Source: Oscillatoriophycideae cyanobacterium NC_groundwater_1537_Pr4_S-0.65um_50_18 (GTDB lineage: Bacteria; Cyanobacteriota; Cyanobacteriia; Elainellales; Elainellaceae). From it: a stretch of DNA of 64,000 bases. The position numbers were made by a program, and so were the translations under genes. Shown here in pieces: positions 18,392 to 27,429 of this stretch. Each line of letters begins with the position of its first letter. Position 1 is the first letter of the stretch. The stretch spans positions 868,001 to 932,000 of the forward strand of contig JACQYI010000006.1 of assembly GCA_016208305.1 (NCBI GenBank), written 5' to 3'. The notes beneath the pieces are model-generated. The model saw nothing but the letters and a program-made list of their open reading frames with translations. It did no database searches and had not been told where the DNA came from.

Positions 18392-18437
18392 GCAATAGAG
18401 CAAGCAACCAGATGACTCAGGCTGTTTGCTCTATTGC
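18392..18437. terminator. bidirectional terminator-like hairpin
   Basis: GCAATAGAGCAAGCA pairs with TGTTTGCTCTATTGC (15 bp with one G-T pair). It sits between the convergent GGCT-like gene and the anti-sigma factor gene, and U/A tracts are weak. Confidence 0.55.
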
Positions 18438-18561
18438 TATTTAACCTATGAGATCTGATCTGTATCTAAACTGGGGACTCAGCGTTGTGAGCCTGTACAA
18501 GCTTCAGGGAATAGACTACGCCAACTTCCTCAACTTTCTTTAAGGGTGGCGCGATCGCATC

Positions 18562-19113
18562 CTATTGAGGAGAGCTAGGAGCCGCAATAGCAGCCTTGGG
18601 GATCTCAATCACTGGGCGATCCAGCGCAATCATCAATCCATCGCTAGGAACCGCTTGCTCAGACTGAATTCTGGCCATCGAGGGGGTAAATTCTGACCGA
18701 GGCACCAGACCCACTAAAGCTCCGACAAACAGAGCGGCGATCGCCAGACCGCTACCCCAAACCACTGCGCGTCGAGGCTTGCGCTCAATGCGGGCAAAGA
18801 CCTGCGCCACCGTCTGCTCTACAGGCTGCTCTGAAGGGGGCACAGGCAGGCTGCGGAAGCTGTAGCGTAACTTCATCAGTCGCATGTGCAGACGCTGCAT
18901 TGCCGGATCGGTTGCCAATAGCACCTCAACTTGGCGCTTCTCATCAGCTGTGACTTCGCCATCTAGATAAGCGCTAAGCAGCTCAAAGCGATCGCGCTTT
19001 TCAAGAGCTTCTAGAGTCAACCCATCTAAAGCCAAGCGATCAGAGTCTTCCGCTTGACCCTGCGCGAAGCGAGAAGAATTGGCATCATTGTACTCATCAA
19101 AGTTAGGAGTCAT
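18562..19113 (-). CDS. membrane anti-sigma factor, probable partner of SigG
   Basis: The ATG at 19113 (MTPNFDEYNDANSSRFAQGQ) is preferred over the TTG six codons upstream. The cytoplasmic part carries ELLSAYLDGEVTADEKRQVE, the anti-sigma (RseA/RsgI-type) helix that binds the sigma factor, followed by LLATDPAMQRLHMRLMKLR. There is no HxxxCxxC zinc motif. One membrane helix spans VVWGSGLAIAALFVGALVGL (about residues 122-141), with a short periplasmic tail. It lies 249 bp downstream of sigG on the same strand, the usual sigma/anti-sigma arrangement. Interaction with SigG is inferred from position. Confidence 0.82.
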   Translation of the reverse strand: MTPNFDEYNDANSSRFAQGQAEDSDRLALDGLTLEALEKRDRFELLSAYLDGEVTADEKRQVEVLLATDPAMQRLHMRLMKLRYSFRSLPVPPSEQPVEQTVAQVFARIERKPRRAVVWGSGLAIAALFVGALVGLVPRSEFTPSMARIQSEQAVPSDGLMIALDRPVIEIPKAAIAAPSSPQ

Positions 19114-19379
19114 TTCTATAAAATCTCTCAAGAGAGAAAGAGTGGACAGCTATCTAGTTCAGCTCAGTTAGTCTAAATTTACCCGGTCTATACCGATCGA
19201 AGCACCCGATTCAACTAAATAGCTCAGAGTAAAGAGCAAATAGCTCAAAGAACCTCATCCATTTGCCACAATCGCATTTCAAATCTCAGCAAAACTGTAT
19301 CGAAATATACGGACAATCACCTGGATGAGTATGCTTCATTCATAGCCTAGAAAATTAGGACTCGTCATCTGTGCAAAGG

Positions 19380-20087
19380 CTAAGCTTCTAGGTAGTTTTG
19401 CAACTGAGACTGGAGACGCTGGCGTGCTCTGGCAATGCGAGATTTCACTGTGCCGAGCGAAACGCCCGTAAGTTCAGCGATTTCTTCGTAAGCCATGCCT
19501 TCAATTTCTCGCAGCACGATCGTGGTACGAAACACTTCGGGCAGGTCAGCGATCGCTTCACGGAGCTTTTCGTAAAACTCCTGCGTTGCCAGTTCGTCAT
19601 CCGGGCGAGGATCATCGGAGGCAATGTCCCAGCTCATTTCCCCATCTTCCAGGTTAAGGGGCGCATCTAGAGAGAGCGGTGGGCTGACTCTTTTGCGCTT
19701 GCGTAGCTCGTCATAGAACAGGTTTGTTGCAATGCGGCTCAGCCATCCCCGGAATTTTTCTGGCTCTTGCAGTCGGGTGATATTGCGATAAACGCGAATC
19801 CAGACTTCTTGAGACAGATCGGCGCGATCGCTCCAGTCGGGTGCCAGGTGATAAAGCACCTTTTCTACATGAGACTGGTAACGCCGAATAAGTTCCGCAA
19901 ACACTGACTTACCTGGACGCAGACCCGTCTGACACTGCAAGATCAAGTCGTAATTAGAGAGCTTGTCAACGGGCATAGCTGCTTGAGTAGCGATCGCCTC
20001 AACCGCCGACCAGGATACGGGCAGAGATTCACGGCTCATGGACAGGACTTGACTCTGAGGGATTCCATTATTGAATGACGCTGACAT
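19380..20087 (-). CDS. sigG: ECF (group 3) RNA polymerase sigma factor, SigG type
   Basis: This 235-residue sigma-70 ECF protein has region 2 (FAELIRRYQSHVEKVLYHLA, DLSQEVWIRVYRNITRL, FRGWLSRIATNLFYDELRKR) and region 4 (LPEVFRTTIVLREIEGMAYE, EIAELTGVSLGTVKSRIARA), with the acidic linker SWDIASDDPRPDDELA between. The sequence strongly recalls cyanobacterial SigG. An internal ATG at residue 17 (MSRESLPVSW) is an alternative start. Its activity is presumably held in check by the membrane protein encoded downstream. Confidence 0.93.
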   Translation of the reverse strand: MSASFNNGIPQSQVLSMSRESLPVSWSAVEAIATQAAMPVDKLSNYDLILQCQTGLRPGKSVFAELIRRYQSHVEKVLYHLAPDWSDRADLSQEVWIRVYRNITRLQEPEKFRGWLSRIATNLFYDELRKRKRVSPPLSLDAPLNLEDGEMSWDIASDDPRPDDELATQEFYEKLREAIADLPEVFRTTIVLREIEGMAYEEIAELTGVSLGTVKSRIARARQRLQSQLQNYLEA

Positions 20088-20227
20088 TTGTGAGATGTTC
20101 CCTTACTTGCTACAGGTTTGCAGGAGATTGTGCTGTGATACGGACTGAATCCAGATGGAAGGTTTAAGCCTAGAAGTAACCTTCTGAATCTTCAGTTTGT
20201 TCAATTATTACTGAACATTCAAGGAAT

Positions 20228-20252
20228 AAAAAAAGTTCAAAACGTTTTGAAC
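20228..20252 (-). terminator. 18-bp perfect palindrome followed by T7 on the minus strand
   Basis: GTTCAAAACGTTTTGAAC (20235-20252) is a perfect palindrome. On the minus strand it is followed at once by seven T residues, an intrinsic terminator pattern. It would end transcripts of the upstream GT4 gene or, lying 148 bp before sigG, act in the sigG leader. An operator role is also possible. Confidence 0.6.
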
Positions 20253-20749
20253 CTCTCTTTAGACCGTCTACAGCTTGATTTTGAAGAATCCGGAAGTTTT
20301 TGAAAATTTCTTTCAAATTCTTGAAGTGATTGAGCCGAGGCACTTTCGTGCAGCTAAATCAGTCCAAACAAGCAGTGCATCAACCAGCTTGAAGAGCCAC
20401 CCCTGCGTATAGGTCTAGCACTTTCGATAGAGCGATCGCTTCACCCGGTAGGACAATTTTGTATCTGGATAGATAGTCTGGACAGACGGGACAAGAAAGA
20501 ATTGAGTTCCTGAAGGAATATATCTCGCTACACTCTGTCACCTTAGAAGTTGATATAGACCCAAGAACAGCTGTTTACTGCACTACACCGACTCTGCCAG
20601 CTCTGCAATGGGTAGCGGGTAGCTTACCCAAGGCTTATGAGGTCAATTGGGTTGCGGGTCAATAATTGTCACAGTCTGCTCCTACCCTCTCGACTAAGAT
20701 GCACAACCTCAGCAGAAGCCGCCCTCTCCTTGTTTAGCGTTAAAAGCCG
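20253..20749. other. gap between the GT4 gene and sigG
   Basis: No protein-like frame or RNA gene was recognised. The sigG promoter is presumably near the sigG-proximal end, beyond the palindrome at 20235-20252. Confidence 0.4.
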
Positions 20750-22588
20750 CTATTCACTCTGGCTTAGCCCAACACGCCGCTTCAGTTGGTGCCATACCGT
20801 TCTAACTTTCCAAAACTTGCTGCTTTGCAGAGCAGCCATCTCTTGCTGAGCTGACTCGAGATGGGCTTCAGATTGCTGAAGGTGGCTGCGCAGCTGCTTC
20901 TTCTCCGTTCTGAGTTTCTCAAGGCGCGATCGCTGTCGATCGATTTGCAATTTTAAGGTTTGAGTGAGGGCATATGCTTGGCTCAACTCAGTGCCAGTCT
21001 GCTGGAGCTGTTCTTGCTGCTGTTGAAGATGCCGATGCTGCTGCTGGAGCTGCTCTTCTTTCTCTTGAAGTTGTATCTGCTGCTGCTGGAGTTGTTCTTG
21101 CTGCTGTTGAAGATGCCTATGCTGCTGCTGAAGCTGCTCTTCTTTCTCTTGAAGTTGATCATGGGTAAATGTCAGGTCAGTGAGGGCTTGCTGCAACCGG
21201 GTTTCTAGAGCAGGTCGCGCAACCGCATCAAAAATTGCTTGCGTGTGGCTACCCAGGGTTAGATCTACAGGTGCTATGGCAGAAACGTGAGGGGAAGAGG
21301 GAGCGATCGCCCTTGTGCCTTGCTCAATCAAATCTTGATACAGTGCTAGGTAGCGTTTTGTCTGGACTGAGATTGCATATTCTTCTTCCATGAGCTGTCG
21401 GCAAGACACACCCAAGACCTGATGTTTTTCAGGGTTAAGCACAATCTGTGAAATAGCCTCAGACATTTGGGCAATGTCTCCCACAGGAACCAACCATCCG
21501 GTTTTTTCAGGAATAACTACGTCCGGAATGCCCCCTACGTCAAACGCTAAAACTGGCGTACCGCAGCTCATCGCCTCCAGCATCGTATTGGGTAAGTTGT
21601 CCTCTAGCGACGGCAGCACAAAGACATCAGCCGCTGAGTAAATCTCTCGCAGCATGTCATCGGATGCGATCGTGCCAAAGGAATGTACCGGAACTGACAA
21701 AGATGCGAGGAGAGGATCAGGTTCTCCAAAGCAGAGCAGTTTTAGTCGCCCAGCGGCTACCAAAGCGAGAAATTCAGGGTTTTCCAGACATCGTTGAGTA
21801 GCTTGGAGTAACTCTGCAAAACCTTTACGATGCTCAACGGCGGTAAATGCCCCGAACAGCAGCGTTGTCGTATCTGGAGCAATCTTGAAGCGTTGCTTGG
21901 CCGTTGATTTGTCCATTGGCGTAAATCGGTCAGTTTCCAAGGAGTTGGGAATGACTTCAACTCTCAGGTTGTGGAACAGGCGGCTACGCCTTGCGCATTC
22001 TGCCATCCACCGACTGGGCGTGACGATTGTTAGTCTGGCCTCCGCAAAGAGATCGATTTTATCTTGCAGCACGGCAGCCGCTAGCCCGTGGGGATCGTGC
22101 GTCAATTGGGGGCAACTGACACAATCAACCTCGTACTTCAGGCATCCAGCAGAATAATGACACCCGCCTGTAAACGCACACATGTCGTGCAGCGTCCAGA
22201 CCACAGGCTTACCCAAGGCAAACAGCTTTTTTAACGTGGCTGGAGACTGAAATTGAGTAACCCAGTGGAAATTGATTAAATCTGCTGCCTGCACGACTGG
22301 CAAGGCACTCACATCCCACCCTGGGTAAGGAAAGGAAAATAAAGTGTTAGAGAGCGGGGTTCTTTCCGCATCGATACTGCCAGATTGAACGATGCTTATA
22401 GAAAGCCCATTGGTTTTGCAATCAATAGGTTCTGTGGTAACTTCTAGCACCGCTGGATCTTCTGACTTTTTAGAGAGGCAAACCAAAGTTTCTTGGTGCC
22501 CCTGCTGGAGCAAGCCTTGATGCAAACGATAAACAGCTCTAGCAGCGCCACCCTCAATATCCCAGGTGTTAAGTTGAACGATCTGCAT
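20750..22588 (-). CDS. family 4 glycosyltransferase with long Gln-rich coiled coil and SKFWK tail
   Basis: This 612-residue protein begins QLNTWDIEGGAARAVYRLHQ, a GT4 (WfcD-like) N terminus. The donor-binding half shows LLFGAFTAVEHRKGFAELLQ, FVLPSLEDNLPNTMLEAMSCGTP and GGIPDVVIPEKTGWLVPVGD. After about residue 440 it switches to an extended coiled coil with two near-identical 28-residue (four-heptad, 84-bp) repeats of QLQEKEEQLQQQHRHL. It ends SSKFWKVRTVWHQLKRR, a tail shared with the enzyme at 30860-32761. It probably acts in exopolysaccharide synthesis. The coiled coil may hold enzymes of this region together (inference). Confidence 0.85.
   Translation of the reverse strand: MQIVQLNTWDIEGGAARAVYRLHQGLLQQGHQETLVCLSKKSEDPAVLEVTTEPIDCKTNGLSISIVQSGSIDAERTPLSNTLFSFPYPGWDVSALPVVQAADLINFHWVTQFQSPATLKKLFALGKPVVWTLHDMCAFTGGCHYSAGCLKYEVDCVSCPQLTHDPHGLAAAVLQDKIDLFAEARLTIVTPSRWMAECARRSRLFHNLRVEVIPNSLETDRFTPMDKSTAKQRFKIAPDTTTLLFGAFTAVEHRKGFAELLQATQRCLENPEFLALVAAGRLKLLCFGEPDPLLASLSVPVHSFGTIASDDMLREIYSAADVFVLPSLEDNLPNTMLEAMSCGTPVLAFDVGGIPDVVIPEKTGWLVPVGDIAQMSEAISQIVLNPEKHQVLGVSCRQLMEEEYAISVQTKRYLALYQDLIEQGTRAIAPSSPHVSAIAPVDLTLGSHTQAIFDAVARPALETRLQQALTDLTFTHDQLQEKEEQLQQQHRHLQQQQEQLQQQQIQLQEKEEQLQQQHRHLQQQQEQLQQTGTELSQAYALTQTLKLQIDRQRSRLEKLRTEKKQLRSHLQQSEAHLESAQQEMAALQSSKFWKVRTVWHQLKRRVGLSQSE
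21003..21170. repeat. 84-bp tandem repeat within the coiled-coil coding region
   Basis: The segment reading TGCTCTTCTTTCTCTTGAAG recurs exactly 84 bp apart (21051 and 21135), as do its flanks. It encodes two copies of a 28-residue heptad block. Plus-strand Leu/Ala-rich frames over it are shadows. Confidence 0.85.
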
Positions 22589-22663
22589 GGAACGACCTGT
22601 GTTAACAGCTGGGTGTGAGGATAAAGGCTATTGATACCGAAAAAAGCATAAAACCTACAAGGC

Positions 22664-25339
22664 TTAGCGAAAGAGCGATCGCAAACGAGTCTCCCAATGG
22701 CCAGAGGCGATCTCTTGCAGAGAAATGAGGCGATCTAGCTTCGAGCGGCTGCCTAAAAAAGCAGCAATTTTCCCCCCTGAGGTGTAATCGATCGCAACAT
22801 AGGGAACGCCTAAGGTTTCAGCAAACAAGACAGAATGGAACCTCATGCAAATATTGAAGGTTGACTGCTGCATATGTTGAAGTATTTCAGCCGGAGAAAC
22901 GGGCATCCGCTCAACCTCAAGCGAAAAAGGGGAAAGTTCTGAAGCTTCTGTTGCAGAGTCCATCATCAGTCGAGAAAACCTGCGATTAAAGCAGCGATCG
23001 TCCCAACCAACCTGAAAGGTATGCATTGGAAATAAACCGACCTCTGACGCTCCACAGAGGCTTGCTGCCTGTGAGACCAATCGAGCGAGCTGATGTTCAA
23101 ATACTGGCTTTGTCGTTTCGTAGTCTGCCAAGCTTAAATCAGCCAAATATTCAGGTGTCCATTCTCTCAAGAAGCAAGAAATACGTGGCTTTTGAGCAAC
23201 CTCTGAAGATGGCTCAATACGGGATAACTGAGATTTAGCGTTCAACACATAATTTACGGCTGGATCAGAAATTTCAACCGCGTCATTTCTGCCAAATTCA
23301 GTCTGGCAGCGCCGAACCGAAGGTGTATCTCGCAGAGAAATATGCTCCGACAGTCTGAAAATTTCTGAGACTACCTGAGTGTAGAGAGGTGATTTAAGCG
23401 GCCCGACCCCACATCCTTCAACACGAGCGATCGCCCTTCGAGTTGCCACCCTTGAAAAAGCATAGAGAATGTGATTCAGCGGCTCAATATCCATCAGCGG
23501 CCCACCGCCTACGACCACCTCATCCACATGATTACAAGCAGATTCAAACTCTTTTGAGTAAGTTTCAACAATAGAAATGTTGCCTAGCTGCATCTCCTGC
23601 ACTGTCCAACGAGAAATAAATGGATAAAGGCTAGCAAGATAAATTTCTTGGGGAGGCTGAGAACGAGCCTTTAACTGCTGAATCACAGACCACAGAATCG
23701 CTTTATCGCCCACTGTTTCCGTCCCATACCAACCCACAATGAGAACCGACTTTGATTTCAGCGCAGAGACTTCTATAGCTGTTGGTTGAGGTTTGGCTAC
23801 ATGCTTAACGGCTTGCAGCAGCGATGCACATTCATACTTTTCGCGTCTGCGGGCTTCTCGCTGATCTGCCAGCCGCTCGCGAACGGTAATGGGCTGATGA
23901 TAGTCATGAATACAGTTATCACAATGGTTCTTAATCACATCCCTTCGTTTAGAGACGTTAGAAAAGTAGATTGAGCTGGCAGGCTGTTCTAACGCATTTC
24001 CTAAAATAGGCGATTTCGGAGAGCAGTAGAGCAAATCCCCACGCGCAGTTAACACAGCTCCTCTAGTTTGATATTGACACCCAATCTGCCGAGGTTTTTT
24101 CTCCGCTAACATCCCTCGAATATTTCGATAAGTCTTTTTGAAGATCGGATCTTGCTCATAGTCATGTTCAAGCCGAAAAAAGAAAAGCGCTAGGTGGTAA
24201 GCCGTTTTTTCATCAAACGAGCGAATAAATTCTGATTGGTCGCTGTTGTAGAGGCGATCGATAAACTCTGCAATTCTAAATCTGCCGTAGAATCCTGCGT
24301 CTTTCACGTAATCTAGCAGCTCATCCACATAAGGCGCATTGGAACGTGTAATGGTACAACCAAAAGACACCGGAATATCAGTCTCTTGCTTAAAGAATTG
24401 GAGTAAAGATAGGGTGCTTTTAAAGTTGTTTATCCGTCCGCGCACCGTATCATGAACCTCACCGATGCCGTCTAGGGAAATCATGACGTTAAAAGGCACA
24501 TGATTCGCCTTACAAATTTCTGCAGATTTCAGAACGCGCGATTTAACTGTTTCTTCAATAATTCCGTTGGTGATAATGCCTGTTCCCAGAATTTTGGGTT
24601 GCTTGGCGCAAATCACCTCAAACAACTCTGGCAAATCAGATCTTAGGGTGGGTTCACCACCACTCACTCCGACATATTGCAGATTAGAAAATAATTCTTC
24701 ATTCAAGATCTGTGATAAATCACTGCTGCTAAACTCTCGATCTTTCTTATTTTTCCAAATCAAACACATTTGACATCTGGAGTTGCAGACATCATTCACC
24801 ATGAGGTTGAGGATCGTCGGCTTCAGCGGAAAAAGTTGCCCTAAATACTCTTCTCGAATTTCTCCAATTAGGGTCTTCGAGAGAGCTTGAAAAGACTTTA
24901 TTTTAGGGCTGAGGCTGTTTTTCTGGCGCTTAAGTGAAGCGATCGCCGATCGGAGCAGAAGCTTGGGCAGTTTTGCAGAGATCCCCTGTCGCGCTTCAAT
25001 CCATTCGATCGACTCCCTTAAAGATTGCAGATGAGGATGGGTTTCAGGCAGCGCTGCAGCATGAGGTTTGCTACAGAAAACAACGTAGGTGCTGTTGGCA
25101 AACACAGGCAGCATTGTTTTTGGAATGCTCAGCAAAAAATGGGGATGGATTTGATCCAATTCATCCTGATGTAAGACTGCCCATTGAAACGGGATATCTG
25201 GAGTTTTGGAGATAGAAGAATAGGTCGAAACAGTTTCCAGTTGACTGGAAAATCGAGCAGCAGCAAACACCGTGTCCTGGGGCGAGCCATGCTGTTTGAT
25301 AAAACCTAAGACTTCCAGAAAATCCTGCTCAAAGCTCAT
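22664..25339 (-). CDS. radical SAM / polysaccharide pyruvyltransferase fusion protein
   Basis: This 891-residue protein has three parts. Residues 1-170 are an uncharacterised module (FQWAVLHQDELDQI, PVFANSTYVVFCSKP) that resembles the N terminus of the protein at 49009-51669. From about 175 to 500 it is a radical SAM domain with CNSRCQMC (CxxxCxxC, about 184-191), the SAM-binding GVSGGEPTLRSDLPELF, and a Cys-containing SPASM-like tail (LLYCSPKS, CDNCIHDY). From 528 to 885 it is a polysaccharide pyruvyltransferase: LIVGWYGTETVGDKAI, EVVVGGGPLMDIEPL, HISLRDTPSVRRCQTEFG, FNICMRFHSVLFAETLGVPY. Pyruvyltransferases add pyruvate ketals to glycans. Both domains look intact. Its neighbours are all glycan genes. 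Confidence 0.85.
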   Translation of the reverse strand: MSFEQDFLEVLGFIKQHGSPQDTVFAAARFSSQLETVSTYSSISKTPDIPFQWAVLHQDELDQIHPHFLLSIPKTMLPVFANSTYVVFCSKPHAAALPETHPHLQSLRESIEWIEARQGISAKLPKLLLRSAIASLKRQKNSLSPKIKSFQALSKTLIGEIREEYLGQLFPLKPTILNLMVNDVCNSRCQMCLIWKNKKDREFSSSDLSQILNEELFSNLQYVGVSGGEPTLRSDLPELFEVICAKQPKILGTGIITNGIIEETVKSRVLKSAEICKANHVPFNVMISLDGIGEVHDTVRGRINNFKSTLSLLQFFKQETDIPVSFGCTITRSNAPYVDELLDYVKDAGFYGRFRIAEFIDRLYNSDQSEFIRSFDEKTAYHLALFFFRLEHDYEQDPIFKKTYRNIRGMLAEKKPRQIGCQYQTRGAVLTARGDLLYCSPKSPILGNALEQPASSIYFSNVSKRRDVIKNHCDNCIHDYHQPITVRERLADQREARRREKYECASLLQAVKHVAKPQPTAIEVSALKSKSVLIVGWYGTETVGDKAILWSVIQQLKARSQPPQEIYLASLYPFISRWTVQEMQLGNISIVETYSKEFESACNHVDEVVVGGGPLMDIEPLNHILYAFSRVATRRAIARVEGCGVGPLKSPLYTQVVSEIFRLSEHISLRDTPSVRRCQTEFGRNDAVEISDPAVNYVLNAKSQLSRIEPSSEVAQKPRISCFLREWTPEYLADLSLADYETTKPVFEHQLARLVSQAASLCGASEVGLFPMHTFQVGWDDRCFNRRFSRLMMDSATEASELSPFSLEVERMPVSPAEILQHMQQSTFNICMRFHSVLFAETLGVPYVAIDYTSGGKIAAFLGSRSKLDRLISLQEIASGHWETRLRSLFR

Positions 25340-25517
25340 ATTTAGAAGGCACGAATAGATCCAAGAGTTAAGATTAGATGACTGTTAAAACGAAGCGCAA
25401 AAAGCAAATATCGTTCAAAAAAACACCCGCTAATATTGGTTAGCCTAATCTTAGACAGAATCTCTGAAAAGAGAACTGTGTTGTGAATATAACGCCAGAA
25501 ACTCAGTTCTTGTCTAT

Positions 25518-25679
25518 ATGAGTTGGACAGGAGTTAAGACTACCTACTTCATTTTTCTGGATCTAGACTTTAGCAAAAAATCTAAAGCCTTTATCGCTCA
25601 AGGTTACCATGAGTGGCTAGGTGTAAGCGATCGCCGCGTTCGTCGAAAGCTCTCTTACTTTTCTCGTCTTTTTAACTGA
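25518..25679 (+). CDS. possible 53-residue small protein
   Basis: An ATG-initiated frame encodes MSWTGVKTTYFIFLDLDFSK, then a basic C-terminal half (WLGVSDRRVRRKLSYFSRLF). Composition is protein-like but no family is recognised and no good ribosome binding site precedes it. It lies in the 497-bp gap between divergent glycan genes and could be a remnant. Confidence 0.3.
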   Translation: MSWTGVKTTYFIFLDLDFSKKSKAFIAQGYHEWLGVSDRRVRRKLSYFSRLFN

Positions 25680-25836
25680 GTTTTGCCTTGAGCCTGGAGG
25701 GGATAAGGGGCCTCAACCGGCTTACACAGCTCTTGGTGAAACTTTATCAGGGATACTCCGGTCAAATGTTGTCATACATGTACATATTGTTCAAGACCGA
25801 GTACTATACTTTACGACGCGCGTCGATCCAGCATTT

Positions 25837-27333
25837 ATGTCTGCTAAAACCTTGGACAAAGTACCTGTGCTTCAGCAAATCCCTGCCGATAATAGAGGGA
25901 AACGAATAGGCATTCTGATCGTTGCTTACAACGCAGTCACTACGCTGGCGCAGGTTTTTAGGCGGATTCCCCAAGATGTTTGGGAGAATGTTGAAGAGGT
26001 TGTGGTGTTTGATGATGACAGTCAGGATGACACCTATGAACTGGCAATGGGCTACAAGTTCACTTCTAAGATCAAGCACCTCAACGTCTTTAAAAACCCT
26101 CAAAACTTAGGTTATGGCGGTAATCAGAAGCTGGGGTATGAGTATTTTATTTCCAAGGGGTTCGATGTCGTTGTCCTACTGCATGGGGATGGTCAGTACG
26201 CACCTGAGATCCTGTCACACCTCTATCACCCCATCATTGCAGGTGAAGCAGATGCCGTGTTTGGCTCCCGCATGATGAAGGACTATGGGGGCCCCATGAA
26301 GGGTGGGATGCCCTTATATAAGTATGTGGGTAACCGAATTCTCACCTTTTTTGAAAATGCTGCTTTGGGCATGGACTTGACTGAGTTTCACAGTGGCTAT
26401 AGAGCCTACAGCGTGGCTGCACTCAAGCAGATTGATTTTTCAAAAATGACCAATGATTTTCACTTCGACACAGAAATCATTATCAAACTGAATCATCAGA
26501 ACTTCCGGATTAAGGAAGTGCCGATTCCAACCTACTACGGCAACGAAATCTGCTACGTCAACGGCATGAAGTATGCGCGAGACGTATTTAAGTCAGTATT
26601 CAGGTACAAACAAACGATCCAATCCGTTCGCCGCAATTCTGAGTTTTCAGAGTATTTCATCAACTATCCCATTAAGCAAAGCAAGTTTTCGAGCCACTAT
26701 TACTTTCGTCAGTTAGTCGGCAAGGGCTTTAAAGTGCTGGATGTCGGATGCGGTGAGGGCTTTTTTGCCTCGACGATCGCTCAAGACAACAAAGTCGTAG
26801 GTATAGATTTCTTAGAGAGTCCTAGCCAAAATTCGGCATTTGAGCAGTACATTTGGGCAGACCTTGAGAATGGATTGCAAGATGCTTTAGGCTCCCTTGA
26901 GGGTCAGCGTTTTGACAAAGTGTTGCTGCCTGATGTACTAGAACATCTTCGCTTTCCAGAACGTCTGCTGTTTGACTGTATGGGTGTGCTTAAGCCAGAG
27001 GGGCTTCTCTTGGTTTCTGTACCTAATGTCGCCAACATCACAGTGCGTCTGTCTTTACTGCTGGGGCGCTGGAACTACACTGAGAGAGGCATTCTCGATA
27101 AGACCCATTACCGCTTTTATACGCACGCAACGTCACGGCGTCTGCTAGAAGCAAATGGCTATGAGGTGATCAAACGGATGACCACCATTATGCCGATTGA
27201 GTTGGTACTGGGATTGCCCTCAAGCAACCCTTTGATGGTACTCTTGAATCGCGTCCTAGCATTGGCAACGGCACTTATGCCTGGATTATTGGGCTATCAA
27301 TGTGTTTTTGTGGCTCGAAGGAGACAAAGCTAA
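25837..27333 (+). CDS. GT2 glycosyltransferase / SAM-dependent methyltransferase fusion
   Basis: This 498-residue protein has an N-terminal DPM1-like GT2 domain (about 25-250): IGILIVAYNAVTTLAQVFRR, VVVFDDDSQDDTYELA, VVLLHGDGQYAPEIL (DxD) and DLTEFHSGYRAYSVAAL. A class I methyltransferase occupies about 285-445: FKVLDVGCGEGFFASTIAQ (motif I at about 298), a D at the end of strand 2 (KVVGIDFLE), and KVLLPDVLEHLRFPERLLFD. A hydrophobic helix near the C terminus (MVLLNRVLALATALMPGLL) may associate with the membrane. It presumably glycosylates a lipid or saccharide carrier and methylates the product. The ATG start is 497 bp from the divergent radical SAM gene. Confidence 0.85.
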   Translation: MSAKTLDKVPVLQQIPADNRGKRIGILIVAYNAVTTLAQVFRRIPQDVWENVEEVVVFDDDSQDDTYELAMGYKFTSKIKHLNVFKNPQNLGYGGNQKLGYEYFISKGFDVVVLLHGDGQYAPEILSHLYHPIIAGEADAVFGSRMMKDYGGPMKGGMPLYKYVGNRILTFFENAALGMDLTEFHSGYRAYSVAALKQIDFSKMTNDFHFDTEIIIKLNHQNFRIKEVPIPTYYGNEICYVNGMKYARDVFKSVFRYKQTIQSVRRNSEFSEYFINYPIKQSKFSSHYYFRQLVGKGFKVLDVGCGEGFFASTIAQDNKVVGIDFLESPSQNSAFEQYIWADLENGLQDALGSLEGQRFDKVLLPDVLEHLRFPERLLFDCMGVLKPEGLLLVSVPNVANITVRLSLLLGRWNYTERGILDKTHYRFYTHATSRRLLEANGYEVIKRMTTIMPIELVLGLPSSNPLMVLLNRVLALATALMPGLLGYQCVFVARRRQS

Positions 27334-27429
27334 TCTAGAGGTCTAGCTTAGTTTGACACAAGTAAGTTTGACACTCTGACTGCCTACCTTTGGAGCGCTT
27401 TCAGGCATATTGGGGAATTGAACTGATCT

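Noticed and set aside
20960-21208. Leu- and Ala-rich plus-strand frames
   Set aside because: They are mirror translations of the CTG/CAG-rich heptad repeat region of the minus-strand GT4 gene.
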